Below, in pieces: positions 44,601-59,320 of a DNA stretch of 64,000 nt. Origin of the DNA: Folioceros fuciformis (Eukaryota; Anthocerotophyta; Anthocerotopsida; Anthocerotales); the NCBI GenBank assembly GCA_049999805.1, contig JBNGIO010006237.1:42852-106851 (forward strand). Reading direction: 5' to 3'. Below the pieces are notes generated by a model. The model had not been told where the DNA came from and searched no databases. It saw only the letters and a list, made by a program, of their open reading frames with translations. Each line of letters starts with the position of its first letter. The stretch's first letter is position 1. Position numbers and translations under genes: made by a program.

Positions 44601-46392
44601 AAATGAGGACCTCTTTTAACGACTGCGCTTATTACTATTTGTCCTAAGCAGTTCTGCAAGTTTACTGATTGACAAACAATTGTGATCTGCATTGAGTGTG
44701 ACATCTTGTGCTTCCATTCTCAGCTGCTCGAACGAAGAATTTCAGTGGAGCTGAGCTAGAAGGTCTGGTGAAAAGTGCAGTATCATTTGCCCTTAATCGG
44801 CAAGTGAATGTCAATGACTTGTCCAAACCCCTGGATGAGGACAACATCAAAGTTACCATGGACGATTTTATTAGTGCTCTCCAGGAAGTAGAGCCGGCGT
44901 TTGGAGCTGCCATCAATACACTAGATTTGTGCAGGTTTGAATTCTAATGGGGTTCTAAATATCACAGTTTACCGCTCATAGGTTGCATTTTATCACTGTT
45001 ATAAATATTTCTGACATTTCTTGTTATGCATAACAGGGTCAATGGGATGCTAGACTGCGGTGATGAGCATTCTCACATTCAACGGGTAGTGATGACCCTA
45101 GTTGAACAGGTCAAGAGCAGGACTCCTCTTGTGACTTGCCTGCTTGAGGGGCCAAGCGGAAGGTATGCTAAAATTGGACTGAGGCAACTGGCTTTTGTCA
45201 AATGGGCTAGGTTAAAGCATTGGACTGTATTTGTATGTGCAGTGGGAAGACGGCTTTGGCAGCTACGATTGCAATCGACAGTGATTATCCTTTTGTGAAA
45301 GTCGTAAGTGTCAATTGGTTTCAAAGATTATTATCTCCAGTAAGCTTTAAGAACACATAGGACAGTTAACATGGATTTAAATGCTGTGCCGCAGATTTCA
45401 GCTGCAACCATGATTGGATTGTCAGAACATAGCAAGTGTGGAATAATTGCGAAGGTACGATTCTGAGTTTGGTGGCTTGTCTTTTGTGTTCGCAAGTTGC
45501 AAAGACTGTAAACTGACGACGGTGCTGATTAAACTGTGTATGTATAGGTCTTCGATGACGCGTACAAGTCTCCTTTGAGCATCATCATCATTGATGAAAT
45601 TGAGAGGTAAGTGCGGATGGCTGAAATTTATTTTAATCGGAGCCAAAACGGAAGTGCATGATGAGATGTTCATGGTCTCGATACCTCGGCAGGTTAATTG
45701 AGTACGTGGATATTGGACCTCGCTTCTCGAATCTTATTCTGCAGGCAATTCTAGAACTTGTAAAACGCATCCCACCGAAGGTAGCTACGTGACGAGCCTT
45801 TAGAAGTCCTGCTTTTCAATTGGATGCTGTGAAGTTTGTCTGACTTCTACGTATGCCGGAGAAAACCTCAGGGAAGGAAGCTACTCGTCATTGGTACAAC
45901 GAGCGTTGTCCACGTCATGGAGTCGTTAGGTGTGGTTGGGGCTTTCAACGTGCAGCTAAATGTTCCCAATCTGCGCCAGAAAGACATAAAGTTGGTAGGG
46001 TTTGATTTCCTTTTCACTCTTGACTCGATGTAAGGTGCAGCCGGCTTCTTGCTCTATATCTGACATGGCCCATGGCAACATTTCAGGTATTGTCAGGTCT
46101 CAATGTCTTTGCAGCTCAAGATCTGGACTCAGCAGTGGACGCTTTGCCCAACGAGGTATATGTCGATTCGGCCCTCGATCTTTGTACATGAATGAGTTTG
46201 AGAGGGAGTCATGCACTGTTGTCTGAGTTGTGTGGGTGGAGAATTGGCTCTTCGCAGGTACCTGTGAAGAAGTTGCTGATGCTCGTGGAGATGGCTGCGA
46301 GTGGGAAGGAAGGAGAGGCCGATGCGATATATTCGGGCCAATCAAAACTCAGTTTAAGCCGCTTTTACGACTGTCTCCGGGACTTCTTTTAG
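41659..46392 (+). CDS. NSF: Vesicle-fusing ATPase NSF
   Basis: Twenty-one exons: 41659-41898, 42137-42222, 42395-42482, 42585-42635, 42730-42900, 43032-43186, 43348-43456, 43607-43706, 43816-43871, 43987-44052, 44187-44269, 44431-44564, 44724-44934, 45037-45162, 45243-45303, 45395-45454, 45548-45606, 45693-45780, 45872-45994, 46087-46155 and 46258-46392; 756 residues. N domain ([35 protein letters not shown]). D1 AAA domain: Walker A GPPGTGKT at 277-284, Walker [11 protein letters not shown] at 341-349, [18 protein letters not shown]2: GPSGSGKT at 555-562 and [13 protein letters not shown] hexamers disassemble SNARE complexes with alpha-SNAP. The acceptor of exon 2 (CATGAG/GCC) is weak, so that junction is uncertain; an N-terminal extension of about 25 residues precedes the conserved domain. 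Confidence 0.94.
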
Positions 46393-47850
46393 TTTCCAAC
46401 GTGGACTGGGACTGGGTCTGGGAATGAGTCCTCACACTTGAGGTGACTTTTATGCATGGACCATTGCAGCGAGACGTGGGAGGACACAGTCCACTTGAAA
46501 CAGATTTACGGCTCGCTAACATCAGCACGTTAGACTTCCGTGCCATGCAGATACGGCACGCTAGCTGGCGATCACGCAGCTGCGCATACGTCTCCCAGAC
46601 GCTTGGTTGCTTCCACGCAGTTGGTTGCAACGATGGGCGCATTGCACAGTGCAGCTTCCCAGATTGGTGGTGCGTATTGCAATCTGCACGTCAGGGTCGT
46701 CCCCTTGTGATGGCGCCTATGAAATGTAGTCGTAGGATCGAGGAAATGTGGTAGGTAGACGAGCGTCCTTGAAGCCTGTGAGCCTCGGGGGACGCACCTT
46801 TCTGGAACCTGCCCAGCATCAGCATAAGTCAGGACAAGTATGATGACGAGAGCGGGATGATACTCCCGGGCCCACCTGCGTGGCACGTGCGAACCTCATC
46901 CCGGCCTGGGCGTTTGGGCGGTAGGAGGGGAACTTGTCATCTGCCGTCATCCGCATCCGCCAGCCTATGCAAGTACATACATGCATACATAGATGTATGT
47001 ACATACATGGAGTTTTGTACATAGCCAGTCCACGAATGTTATCCGTCCGTAACTACCTACTGCACGACAACATAGAGCCAGCTGTCAACCAGCTTGACGG
47101 TGACGGCGGCGTCCATGGAGGGACCTAAAGGCTCCGTATTTAAGTAGCGAGTCTCCCCGAAAACAGGGCCCGTGTCGGGACTCCCCGTAAATAGGGCCTG
47201 TCCGGTAGACACTTAAAGGTAGCCGAGCCTCGCCATTCGACAGCAACTTCAAGGAAAAAAAAACATGCTTTCGGAAAATCTGCTACCTGGGAATTGGGGC
47301 TCATGTTCTTAGCTTCGCACTCGCAGAAGAGCCAGAACTAGGCACAAACTGCCATTGGAATCTCCAGCTACACCAGGCGCATACACCACCTGAATTCTTC
47401 CCTCCACCGAAAGGAGACAAACGCTTCCCCTAATGCGATGCGATTCACCAGTCGCCGCACACCACTTCCAAGTTATTATCCATTCACCTCACTTGAACCT
47501 CACGACACGACCTAAACACCACTACTCTGAACAAACGACGGCAGCTGTGTGTGTGCCAAGATCGGGGCTCACGGCACAGTTACGAGCAAGGATTGTCAGG
47601 GACGAACTTCCAAATTGTCACGCATTCACCACATCTGAACATTTACAATTTGTGAACACACGTGGCTCATGAACCATTCTAAATCATCGGCAGCAGCCAT
47701 CTGCAGAAAGAGCCCTTGGGGCAAGGCAACCGTGTCTTACGTAGGGCAGCAGAGACAGGACTTCACGCACTCTGAAAACGTAGAATCCTCAGAAACCTCT
47801 GCAAAACCCGTCGAACGTTAGACGTAGCCCACAAGCAAAGGCTTGCAACA
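46393..47850. other. Intergenic between NSF and bS21
   Basis: Contains CATACATG-type simple sequence at 46970-47010. No coding similarity on either strand. Confidence 0.5.
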
Positions 47851-48432
47851 TCACTCCACAGGCATGGAAAGGCATAGAGCAGGACCCAACCTGGATCGCC
47901 TGTTCATGATCCATTTCAGTTTGAATCGGAACTCCCTCTTCGCCATTCTCAGGTCCCGAGCTTTGCGATCCAGCACCCGCTGCTCAGCGGGCTTGATGCA
48001 GTAGCGCTGATCTCGGTAGAGGGACAAGAGGCCCTCTTCCCTCATCTTCCTCTTCCACTTCCGGAGAGCAACTTCGACGTTGTTGTCCTTCACGTCAATC
48101 ATGATATGCCTCAATTGCATACCCTTCAGATGCTGAAGGCCGGCAAGCACCACCCCTTCCCCGCCTTTCCCTCCCAAAGCACGTCCACCATCTGCACAAA
48201 ACCCTAGCCCCGACGTCCCTGCACACCAGCTGCGGGGGTGCCAAGCCGCGTCTCTTGCGCAATGCCACGATCTACATGTAACCAGTTGCTCACTTCCTGC
48301 TACGGATTTCCGCACGGATGGAGCATCTGCAGCCAAAGCCTGCCTCACCAGCGGAACGTGGCCCCACGATGGTTGCGACTTCAAAACCGCCGCCCGGAGA
48401 ACAGAAAGACGGCTTGCACCTGTCCTCCACAT
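47851..48432 (-). CDS. Organellar ribosomal protein bS21, probably mitochondrial
   Basis: Intronless, 193 residues from ATG 48432. The conserved S21 domain is at the C-terminus: VKDNNVEVALRKWKRKMREE, GLLSLYRDQRYCIKPAEQ, then a basic RKARDLRMAKREFRFKLKWI. The N-terminal 100 residues are not part of the family fold. MWRTGASRLSVLRAAVLKSQ is basic, amphipathic and free of acidic residues, as in mitochondrial presequences, so I favour mitochondria over plastid without being able to prove it. bS21 sits at the mRNA exit region of the small ribosomal subunit. Confidence 0.85.
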   Translation of the reverse strand: MWRTGASRLSVLRAAVLKSQPSWGHVPLVRQALAADAPSVRKSVAGSEQLVTCRSWHCARDAAWHPRSWCAGTSGLGFCADGGRALGGKGGEGVVLAGLQHLKGMQLRHIMIDVKDNNVEVALRKWKRKMREEGLLSLYRDQRYCIKPAEQRVLDRKARDLRMAKREFRFKLKWIMNRRSRLGPALCLSMPVE

Positions 48433-48696
48433 CTCGATCTCGCCCTAATAATCCAAGAGCTGGACTGAAGCTTGGGGGAAGGCTGGTTCATCACCCGTGC
48501 TCCCACGGGCGATCGTGAACGCTCGCTGCCAAATAGTGCAACATAACACATGAACTGAAGACAGAGTGCTAAAACCCTTTCCACCAACCACAATGCACCT
48601 GCTTCACTACACATCTGTGTTCGCAGCGCCTTGGAACCCTACCCAGGAGGCAGAGGTCCTATGCGGTCGTCCACCTCTTTGAAATTGGGGAGGGTT

Positions 48697-49318
48697 GAGT
48701 GCGCCAAGAGAATACAAACACTTGGTGTTCGACATTGGAGGATTGTTGCTCACCTGGAGTACCACTGCAAACGCATCTCCCTTGAATCCCGAGACATTTC
48801 GGAGGATCATCCGGTCAAACATGTGCCATGCGTGCAAGATGGGACAGATTTCTAAAGGCGAATTTGCCACAGACTCGCCGACAGGTTTAGATTGCCCCCC
48901 GCTGACAGCAAGTTGGCTCTCGAGGGACCCGGAGACAGACACTACACGCCCGACAACCGACATGGTAGCCTTTTGTTCAAGAAGTGAATCGCAGAAACTT
49001 GGATAATTCAACTTTCAGCATGTCCAACATAGGGAGGCAGGACTGGCCGTGTACGCTCCCGCAGTTTCCAGATTTTCTGGACAACCTTTGAGTAGGTATC
49101 TCCCTTCTGGGCAGAGATGGAAAGCGCAAACCTTAACTGGAGTTTTTCTAGCCTGTCTTCGAGGAGGCCAAGATTGAGCCTAAGGACACCATCTCCACCA
49201 GCGATACCGCTGGAACATAGCGAGTGGCTCAGGAGCTGGTCTTCAACTATGTCCCACACCGGAACGTCGATGAGACTATGCAGCAAATTGCTACTCTGCT
49301 TCCACATTTTGTCCTACA
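48697..49318 (+). pseudogene. Decayed HAD-superfamily hydrolase gene
   Basis: Plus-strand fragments follow one HAD hydrolase from end to end without introns. They are REYKHLVFDIGGLLLTWSTT (motif I), LNPETFRRIIRSNMCHACKM with GQISKGEF; then in shifted frames a linker; SNIGRQDWPCTLPQFPDFLD (motif II region, 'xxSNi'); GRDGKRKP (Lys of motif III, 'xGxRKP'); and FEEAKIEPKDTI, DTAG (motif IV position) and RNVDETMQQIATLL. At least four in-frame stops and two frameshifts are present, and the motif IV acidic pair and motif I second Asp are altered. The layout resembles the small intronless HAD hydrolases (YihX/epoxide-hydrolase-like subgroup) common in fungi and some early plants. A processed or horizontally acquired copy that decayed is possible. 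Confidence 0.7.
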
Positions 49319-49510
49319 GTAAACAGTCTGGCGAGGAAGGTCCTCTGGAAATTCTGCTACTTACACAGAGGATTGGAAGGAAAGAAAACCCGGCTTGCAC
49401 CCGGCTTGGAAATGAAAATGAAGACGGCTGCCACATCTAAAAGCTAGTCCCTGAAGTTGCTTCCTGACCGCGCAGTCGGGATGGATTTGGAGCGAGATTT
49501 AGGTGCCGAT

Positions 49511-50271
49511 CTATACAATATTAACCTCCAGAAGAGGGGCTTCGGCAGCCTGGTCCAGCTCAGCAGAGGAGCAGCCCTCGTGAGTTACACTGCAGGCATG
49601 TCCTTGGCTCCAGACTGCAACAATCGCAGGGCTTACCAAGGAACAAACGATCAAACCTGGAAAGGTGACCAAAATGTACGCACTACAAAGATGCGTTGCA
49701 AGCCAGACATTCCCTCCCCAAATCACTGCCACAAAACCGAGCGACAAGCGCAATGACATCGGTACCAACACCGAATGAAATGCTCGAAAAAAGCAGGCCA
49801 AGAAGAAAGTCCGCATCTTACCAGCTGATGCGAGAAAGAAAACGAATTTGGTAGTTCCGTTCACAGAGCCAATACTTGCCCAGGACTCGTGGAACAGAGA
49901 TATGCCCAAAGCTGCACCAACGGAGAAGACGAAGTGCAGAGGATCGTATAGCATCAAGCTGAAACAGACGGCACCTCCCACAACCGGCATCAAGGTGCCG
50001 GCAGGGGACAGGGGAGGGTATTGGTACGAGGCTCCCGCAAGAGCCGTCACGACGAGAAGGCCCCCAAAAACCAAGACCCTCGCGTGGGGAGCATGCGTAA
50101 CAATGTGCAGCAACAGGTCAGCGTAGAAGCAGCGGGTGCACTTATTGAGCAGCCACAGCAGCAGAGCGTAGCAAATCCCTCCAAGTAGGCCACAGGCAAT
50201 ATAAGCACAAGGTTCACAGTTTCGAGAGCTCTTCCCACGCAACAGCAGGCTAGAGAGCACCATCATCCCCG
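49511..50271 (-). CDS. Uncharacterised multi-pass membrane protein
   Basis: The minus-strand frame is rich in hydrophobic helices: YIACGLLGGICYALLLWLLN, VLVFGGLLVVTALAGA, LMPVVGGAVCFSLMLY, FVFSVGAALGISLF, then ATHLCSAYILVTFPGLIVCS, ending PLLEVNIV. A 96-base stretch (49821-49726) has GTAAGA and GTGGCAG ends and keeps frame whether spliced or not; I think it is an intron. An acceptor CACAG at 50273 just before the first ATG (50266) suggests further 5' exons that I could not place. Six or so membrane passes; no family recognised. Confidence 0.45.
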
Positions 50272-53211
50272 TCTGTGCAAGTCATGGGTCAGTCCCCTGC
50301 ATTTCAAACACCCAGAATTCCGGAGCGTCAGGGGGAGAAGCAGACGGTGCCCCCCACCACTGAGTCCACACCCATTGTACCGAAACGTTACAACCAAGTC
50401 CACATCGCACTAGCAGGCGGGGGACATCGCCCATGCCGCAACTGCAGCCCGCCCAGAAGTTCTCTACGCCTGCTGTGGTGCACAGCCAGTCTAGAACCTA
50501 ATGGCCTCACCGCCTCAAACGCATTCTTGCCTCTCAAGCAAGCCAGCCTGCTTGCGACGATCTGATCCCATCCGGCATCCAGGCTAGCAGCCCATTCTTC
50601 CCCCCCTTCATAAAGCTGACTTGTTCAATCTGGAGAAATTTAGAGTGGGCGCAGTGCCTCGGAAAAGTGATTCCCAGGCGGGACCAGTACAGCGGACCCG
50701 GCAGGGTCGTGCCTCACCGGGATAGGGCCCACATTCAACTCAGTATGCAGGCGAGGGAAGCTTGACTTGCGCACTGGCAACATGCCAAAGTGTCTCGAGA
50801 TCTCGGCACTTGCCCGGCAGTGGTGGGTGCAGGAATCAGTGCGCTGGAATGTCATACTCTATCTACATCATTGCCTCTCTTTATGGATGTCAGCATCTGA
50901 CGCTTCCCTGCCTTACAGATACATCCGGATCGTGCTTGTCCTGGGAGGCCGCCATTTCAACGTTGGCCCTTGCAGGCCACACCATGCATACATGCATACA
51001 CACACATACCATACATGCACGCATTCATGTGTACGTACGTACGTACGTGAACCTCGATACATATGTATAAACAAGTACAGGTTTCCGCAGTCGAAGTAAT
51101 TCGGCGTCTGCGCATAGATAACGCCATCGCCTTGGGAAGGGGAATCGCTCTGAGATCACAAGGAACAGCTACACAGTGCAAACAAAGAACAACAAACTGC
51201 TCCCGATGCTGTATCGACGTCTCGTCTCGGACTGGACGCGTGTAAGGATGTTGGATGCTGGAACCCGACACTCCGGTTCCGGGGAAAGACCTCGCCGACA
51301 CTCTGCAACCCTAGAAGGCTCAAGAACCAGGAAACGCCGATTGAAGCGCCAGAGCAAAGCGCCGGAGCAAAGCGCAGCATGTAGACAGATCGGTCGCAGC
51401 CCCACACGATGTACCAGTGGATGCTACCGAATAACGCTCTGCAAGTGAACACGAAGCACGATGCGGCAAATCATACGTGAAGCCGAGGGACTTCCAGGTC
51501 GGACAGGTCTGGTGCTGAGCTTTAGTGCGGACCTCCGTTGATGGCAGCGGAGAGGACTAGGACTCGAGTGGGCACGGGGTTGGTATGGCTCCAAAAATCT
51601 TCGAGGAAAAGCGTCGGGTGACCGTAAACACTGAGCAAAGGGGAAGGGAAGCCTCGGGATAGTGTGCAGAATTGGTGCAGTTGGTTCAGCGGAAGCGGAC
51701 AAACGTTTTTTGTCTCGGAAGAGAATGATTTGACACACACTTCGACCTGAACGATTTAGTTCGTGCCCATGTGAAGGCGCAGCTGAACTCCCAGTGCAAC
51801 TCCGTGTCCTGCCAAACCCAGGAACAGCCTTGCATACCTCGTCTTCAGGTTCTTGCGGATCGGTTGAAGGCAGTGAGGGAAGCCCTCCTCTGACTCCTTC
51901 CTTGCTCAGGAATTCTGCCACCAATTTTGTCGTTCCTGGGAGAGACACGGGCCTCTGCAGGGGCTCCCACACGCTTGTCTTGGTTACTGAGCGAGAACCC
52001 AGGAGTGGACGCTGAGATCTGGGAGGGAACTGGCTAGGGTTTTATCCAGATGCAGAGCACCAGCGGACAACAGCGCGAGCAACTCTCCAAGAGGTGGCCG
52101 CGTAGCCTGTTGACTACTTTCGACGAAATTAGCGAATGCAGTATCTGCAATGTGAGCGTAGCTAGCACTAGCGCTCATCTTCAAGAGCACTCTGGAATAG
52201 TTCAGGCCTTAGAGCAGTTAGGCCCAGGGCCAGCTAGCTGTGGTTACAAAGCAGCTGCTGAATTGAGAGCTGGTAACGTCTCCAGACTGTTGAATCCGTT
52301 GTGCGGCTTAGCGGCGTACCCCTCGCTCAAACGCATCACCCACGTCCGGGATCGTGAGAAATAATGCACCGACAGAGGCTAGTTGATGAACTCAAGCAAT
52401 TGGGTGTCGTCTGGCCAATCAGGTGTTGCCAATGATCTCACATGGGTGTTGCCAACGCTCTTACGTGTTTAACTTGTAACAACACAACGAGCAACTGCAG
52501 TTAACGTGTCTGTAGATGCCTTGGACACCCATCACATAATTCGGCCACACAGAACAGAATATGCATTATGCTGACCAAGCTCTATGCCTAATATCGGGTG
52601 TGCACACCAAACTTGCGAGTGTCTTCCAGCATAGCCCGTGGATGGGACACACTGGTCAACTTCAATCAATCAATCTCTCTCTGCCGTACAGGTCCAATAT
52701 CCTGTGCTTGCCTTTGGAATGATCCGTAAGCAGCAACAACATCAACGTCATCATCAGGATAACTCATTCCTACAAAGAACAAGCAATGCATCAACCACTT
52801 TTTCGGTAGACAAGTTGCTACATGCCACCAACTCCACAGTGTCAGCACCTCAGCAGGTGCAAAGGAAGTGAAAATACTTTGGCACCTATATCTTAATTAC
52901 AAATTGGACCACCTTTAAACATGTCGCCAAAACGAGCATTAGACTGCAACACAAGACGTAGTACCACGTTATTGATAAGGACTTTTGAGCTGCTCCCTGT
53001 CTACGAGGAAGGTCGAGTTGTCGGAACGAGTAATACACCCAGATAAAAAGCTTCTCCCGGGATCCCAGGCAGGGGCTTGTGCTACTTGATTCAATGTTTG
53101 CCCGTACGGCATAGAATTCGAGCATTCTGGGGTCTGTGTGGGTGACGAGCTCCAAGAAAAGCTGCTCAAAGACCGGAGCCGCAGCGGAGAGTGCTTCGCA
53201 ACGTCGAAAAT
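50272..53211. other. Region without a confident gene
   Basis: Might contain 5' exons of the membrane protein (candidate minus-strand frame 51424-51972, Pro/Ser-rich). Simple sequence ACGTACGTACGT at 51034-51048. Nothing recognised up to the AGT2 start. Confidence 0.35.
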
Positions 53212-55428
<2,217 letters not shown>

Positions 55429-56440
55429 AGGACAAGTCATCGTTTGAAGAGGCAGTGTGCAGTTCACTGCTGCGCGGGGAGCAAGTCTGAAGAGAAGGTA
55501 CAAATGACTCACTGGTGTACATGTACAGGACCGTAGGCCACCCTCCAGATGTATGGTAGTTTCTTCGATGGAGTGGTTATTACGACGTGTAAATGACTGG
55601 AGTCCTAGTCGTCTATGACACTGTTTGACATTCCTGGACCTGTATGTGGTACATGACACGCCTACCAAGGTACTCTGCTTCAATGCACCACTCAAAGAGG
55701 TACTTCAAATTGAAGCCGATTTATCTAGGAACGTCAGTGAAAGGCTTTGCAAAGCTCTGTTGTATATTAAAGTAAAGCAATTCCAGGAGTTAGAGTGGAG
55801 TGTAACCTGCCTGCCCGAGGATTCGCGTTCTCAGCGGACTATTGAGCCCCTAGCCAGTTGATTCAATATGCATCCACAACCTGGAAGATGGACTCGCCTG
55901 ATCCTCTGACGTTGTGGGACTGAGATCACGATTCACTCTAGAATACCGTGTCCATCATAAGGTGCAAAAAAAAGAATACTGCAACACTACTTAAATCAAA
56001 ACTGTGAACCACCCCCAACCATATCATGTGTTCACCGTCTTCGACTATCGCACTACCAAGATGACTCCCGCGCTTTCGAGCCCACTCAGAAGAGCCCCGC
56101 GCGCCTTGAGGAAGCTCGCGACCGATTCGGCCCGGCTATGGGTAAATCCTGGATCTCATGTTTGCTGGTCCATCAACGTGACTAGCTTCGCTGTCCGTGA
56201 TCTGGCCAAGCGGAGGATCTATATTGGCTGATCCGGACGATGTGATTGTTTGTTCCGACCTATGGAAACCACTAAATGGCTGCTACCAACACTTCTGAAG
56301 AACGGACTCACACGTTGATGTCTTAGACATTAACGACGTTGGATCTTCAAGAAGTGAAGAGCATCATCTGCGTCTCATGCAATTCCCTACGCCTATGGCA
56401 TCCCGTAATTGGATCTTAAAGAAATTTTATGGAATGAGAC
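55429..56440. other. 3' flanks between convergent AGT2 and G6PDH genes
   Basis: No coding similarity. Both genes must terminate here. Confidence 0.5.
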
Positions 56441-59098
56441 TCAATGGCCTTCTTCGGTGTCAGCATCGCCCCATCTCACCTTGTACTTGGCAGCAAAATA
56501 GTGAGCTCCGGCGGGGCCTCGGCTGCCGTAAGGATAGAGCTCTGGTGGCACCCGCTTGGACTCTAACTCCTTCAACAAGGGAGAGAATATGGCCCAGGCG
56601 GCATCCAGCTCGTCGCTTCTGATGAAAAGCCGCCGCTCCCCTTCGATGGCGTCCAGGAGCAGTCGCTCGTAGGCGTCAGGAATCTCGCCGGAGTAACTGT
56701 CAGCGTAGTGAAGGTTCAGGTTGTTCCGGTCTAGTCTCAGGCCCAGTCCCGGGATCTTGTTGTTGACCTTCAAATAGATGGCCTCATCCGGCTGTACTCG
56801 GATCACCAGCTCGTTGGTTGCCTGGTCTAAGTCACTGCCGAAGTTCCTCTTGTATATGTTTCCAGGAACATGCCTAAACTGCACCCGGATTTCGGCCCTA
56901 GCAGCATAGCGAGATAGCTGATGAGTGCTCGTCATGACGGATAAGAGTTTGCTCAACGGACGCTGGCCAAAGGAGTCTTGTCAAGGCCTTACCGCTTGTT
57001 CTGCAGAGCTTTTCCCGCTTTCATCAAGAAAGGGACTCCATCCCACCTTGCATTGTCGATGAACAGAGCTGCAGCAGCAAACGTGGCCGTCATGCTGTCG
57101 CTGGGAACAGTGACATCGTCTAGGTAGGCAGGATATTTCACTCCGCCCCTTGCATGACCCTTGTACTGCCCGATAACTACGTCTTCCAGATGTAATGGCC
57201 TCATCGACCTCAGTACCTTCACCTGCCGACCATTGCAAGACAGATCAGCGAGATCAGTGGAGTGCATTGGTTAATTTAAGGGACACACCAGCGAATCACA
57301 CACCTTCTCGTTTCTCACGTGCTCTGCATCCAAGCTCACTGGCGGTTCCATGGCAAACAAGGCGAGTATTTGCAGCAAGTGATTTTGCATGATATCTCGA
57401 ATTATGCCGTAATTGTCAAAATAGCTGCAGAGGCATCTAGTCAGCTTTTCATTGTGAGAGATGTTGTGCGTGGGTTTTCAGACCATTACCCTCCACGTCC
57501 CTCAGTGCCGAAATCCTCAGAAAAGATGAATTGGACATTCCGAATGTACTGCCTTGACCACAAAGGTTCAAAAACAAGGTTAGAAAACCGTAAAATTGAG
57601 AGGTTCTCAACCAACTCCTTGCCCAAGTAGTGGTCAATCCTGCAGCATGGAAAAACAGTTCACAACCGCGTCAAGTGGTGAACGTACTAGAACGCTGGAA
57701 CATAGCAGCCAAGCTCATCCCTTTGTTTTACAACCAACTCAACAATAGCCAGAAAAGCATCACCCACCTATATATCTGATCTTCTGCTAGATGCTGCTTG
57801 AGGCCTCTTGTTAGCTCTGCTGAAGATTCAGAGTCACGTCCAAAGGGTTTCTCCACGATAACGCGGGTCCAGCCTTTAGAAGATGAGGTGTATTCACTTG
57901 CACATCCTGCTACATCAACAAAGATATTCGGCGGAATCGACATATAGAATAATCTATTCGCCAACTTGCCGCCCTACACATACAGGACAGCACACTTTGG
58001 AATTGTGTAACAGACAGAAACACTGGAGTCCCACACCTGCTCGAACAGTTAACCTTGAGAAACGGCTATTTCATATCCTCAAACTAGGAGGAAACAGCTT
58101 CAACGGATCAAACAACAGAAACGAGGTCTACCTCATGCTTTTGTAGTTGGCTATTTAGTTGTCTGAAGCTTTTCTCGGAATCATACTGGCCAGACAAATA
58201 AAAGCATCGTGACAAAAAGTGCTTCGTCTTCTCCTCGCAGCTCGCACTGTAAAAAATTGCCACGAACAGAAAAACTGAACAATCAACTCACGAGGTCCAA
58301 TGCGACACTATTCTCGCACAGCGCTCAATCCAGCGCAAACAGATGTGATCCAGGTAGTCACCTATGGCCAACTCTACACTTGAGCGTGCCACCGATGATG
58401 GTTCGAAACTCGGCATCCGTAAGGTTGCTTCTTGCGTATCCATAAATTGTGAAGTGCTGCATACGATTAGGGAGGAAAACACACTGACATCAGTTTGCAC
58501 ATGCAACTAGTGGAGTACGCAGGTCACAGACGACTTGCGACCAGAAGTACAATTCACGAACGATCATGCGTTCTTTTCAAGAATTACAGGATCGGGTATG
58601 CGCAGACCTTTGACAAGCAGCCCTCCGAGTAGAGGGCGAAAAGCGCTGGAAAAATTTTCTTCTTGGCCAAGTCTCCAGAGGCGCCAACTACAGTGATGCT
58701 TAATGTTGACTCGTTGCGTCCGTCCACAGACTTAGCATACAGTAAGCTTGGGTTGGCCGACTTCTCCCGAGTGTAGTCCACTGAGGTGCGCAGCAAGCTC
58801 GGCGTTCCGTCTGCGAAGTTTGCATGTAAAGCGAAAGAATTTCGAACAAGAGATCCAGCAACACGAAAAAGGGAGCGTATATCCTTGAACAGGAGGGAGG
58901 GTAGAGACCCAGAGTCATGGCGGAATCACGCACGCTGGCGACAATTTCTGTAGACTGTGCCACGTTGTGGCCAGAGTCGGGAAAGGAGAGACGAAAAGGG
59001 ACTGTGGAAGAGGTGCTACAGCTGCTAAGGGAAGGCATGGACACACAGGGCTTCAGGCCTGCCCACTGGCGCACCATAGTTGCATGTCTCACTGCCAT
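56441..59098 (-). CDS. G6PD: Plastidic glucose-6-phosphate 1-dehydrogenase
   Basis: Nine exons: 59098-58909, 58810-58608, 58456-58362, 58246-58132, 57973-57768, 57639-57490, 57424-57304, 57222-56993 and 56897-56441; 588 residues, all phases consistent. A Ser/Thr-rich leader of about 90 residues is the probable transit peptide. NADP-binding GASGDLAKK at 106-114; active-site RIDHYLGK at 270-277; [52 protein letters not shown]. Cys158 and Cys166 (CRVGHSASC) match the C-x7-C pair that thioredoxin reduces to inactivate plastidic P1/P2 isoforms in light. It commits glucose-6-phosphate to the oxidative pentose phosphate pathway and makes NADPH. Exon 1 (transit peptide and its donor) is the weakest part; ATG 59077 is an alternative start. 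Confidence 0.93.
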
Positions 59099-59320
59099 GA
59101 TCGCTACACCAGCCACACAGGTCCGCAACTGCGAACAGAGCCTCCCCGACCACCCAAGTCAGCAACCACGGGACATGAGATGCTGTAGAGAAACGGCCGC
59201 ATTTATTAGGACTTGGCCAAAGCTTGTTCCACTTCAAGAAGTGTTGCTATCTCTGTCTGAGCAGGAACTTTACGTAATGTATGCCTAGCTAGATCCAGAA
59301 ATGGTGACCCGCCAAAATTG

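Noticed and set aside
48607-49011. Minus-strand frame of 134 residues
   Set aside because: Antisense to the HAD pseudogene, whose plus-strand motifs are clear.
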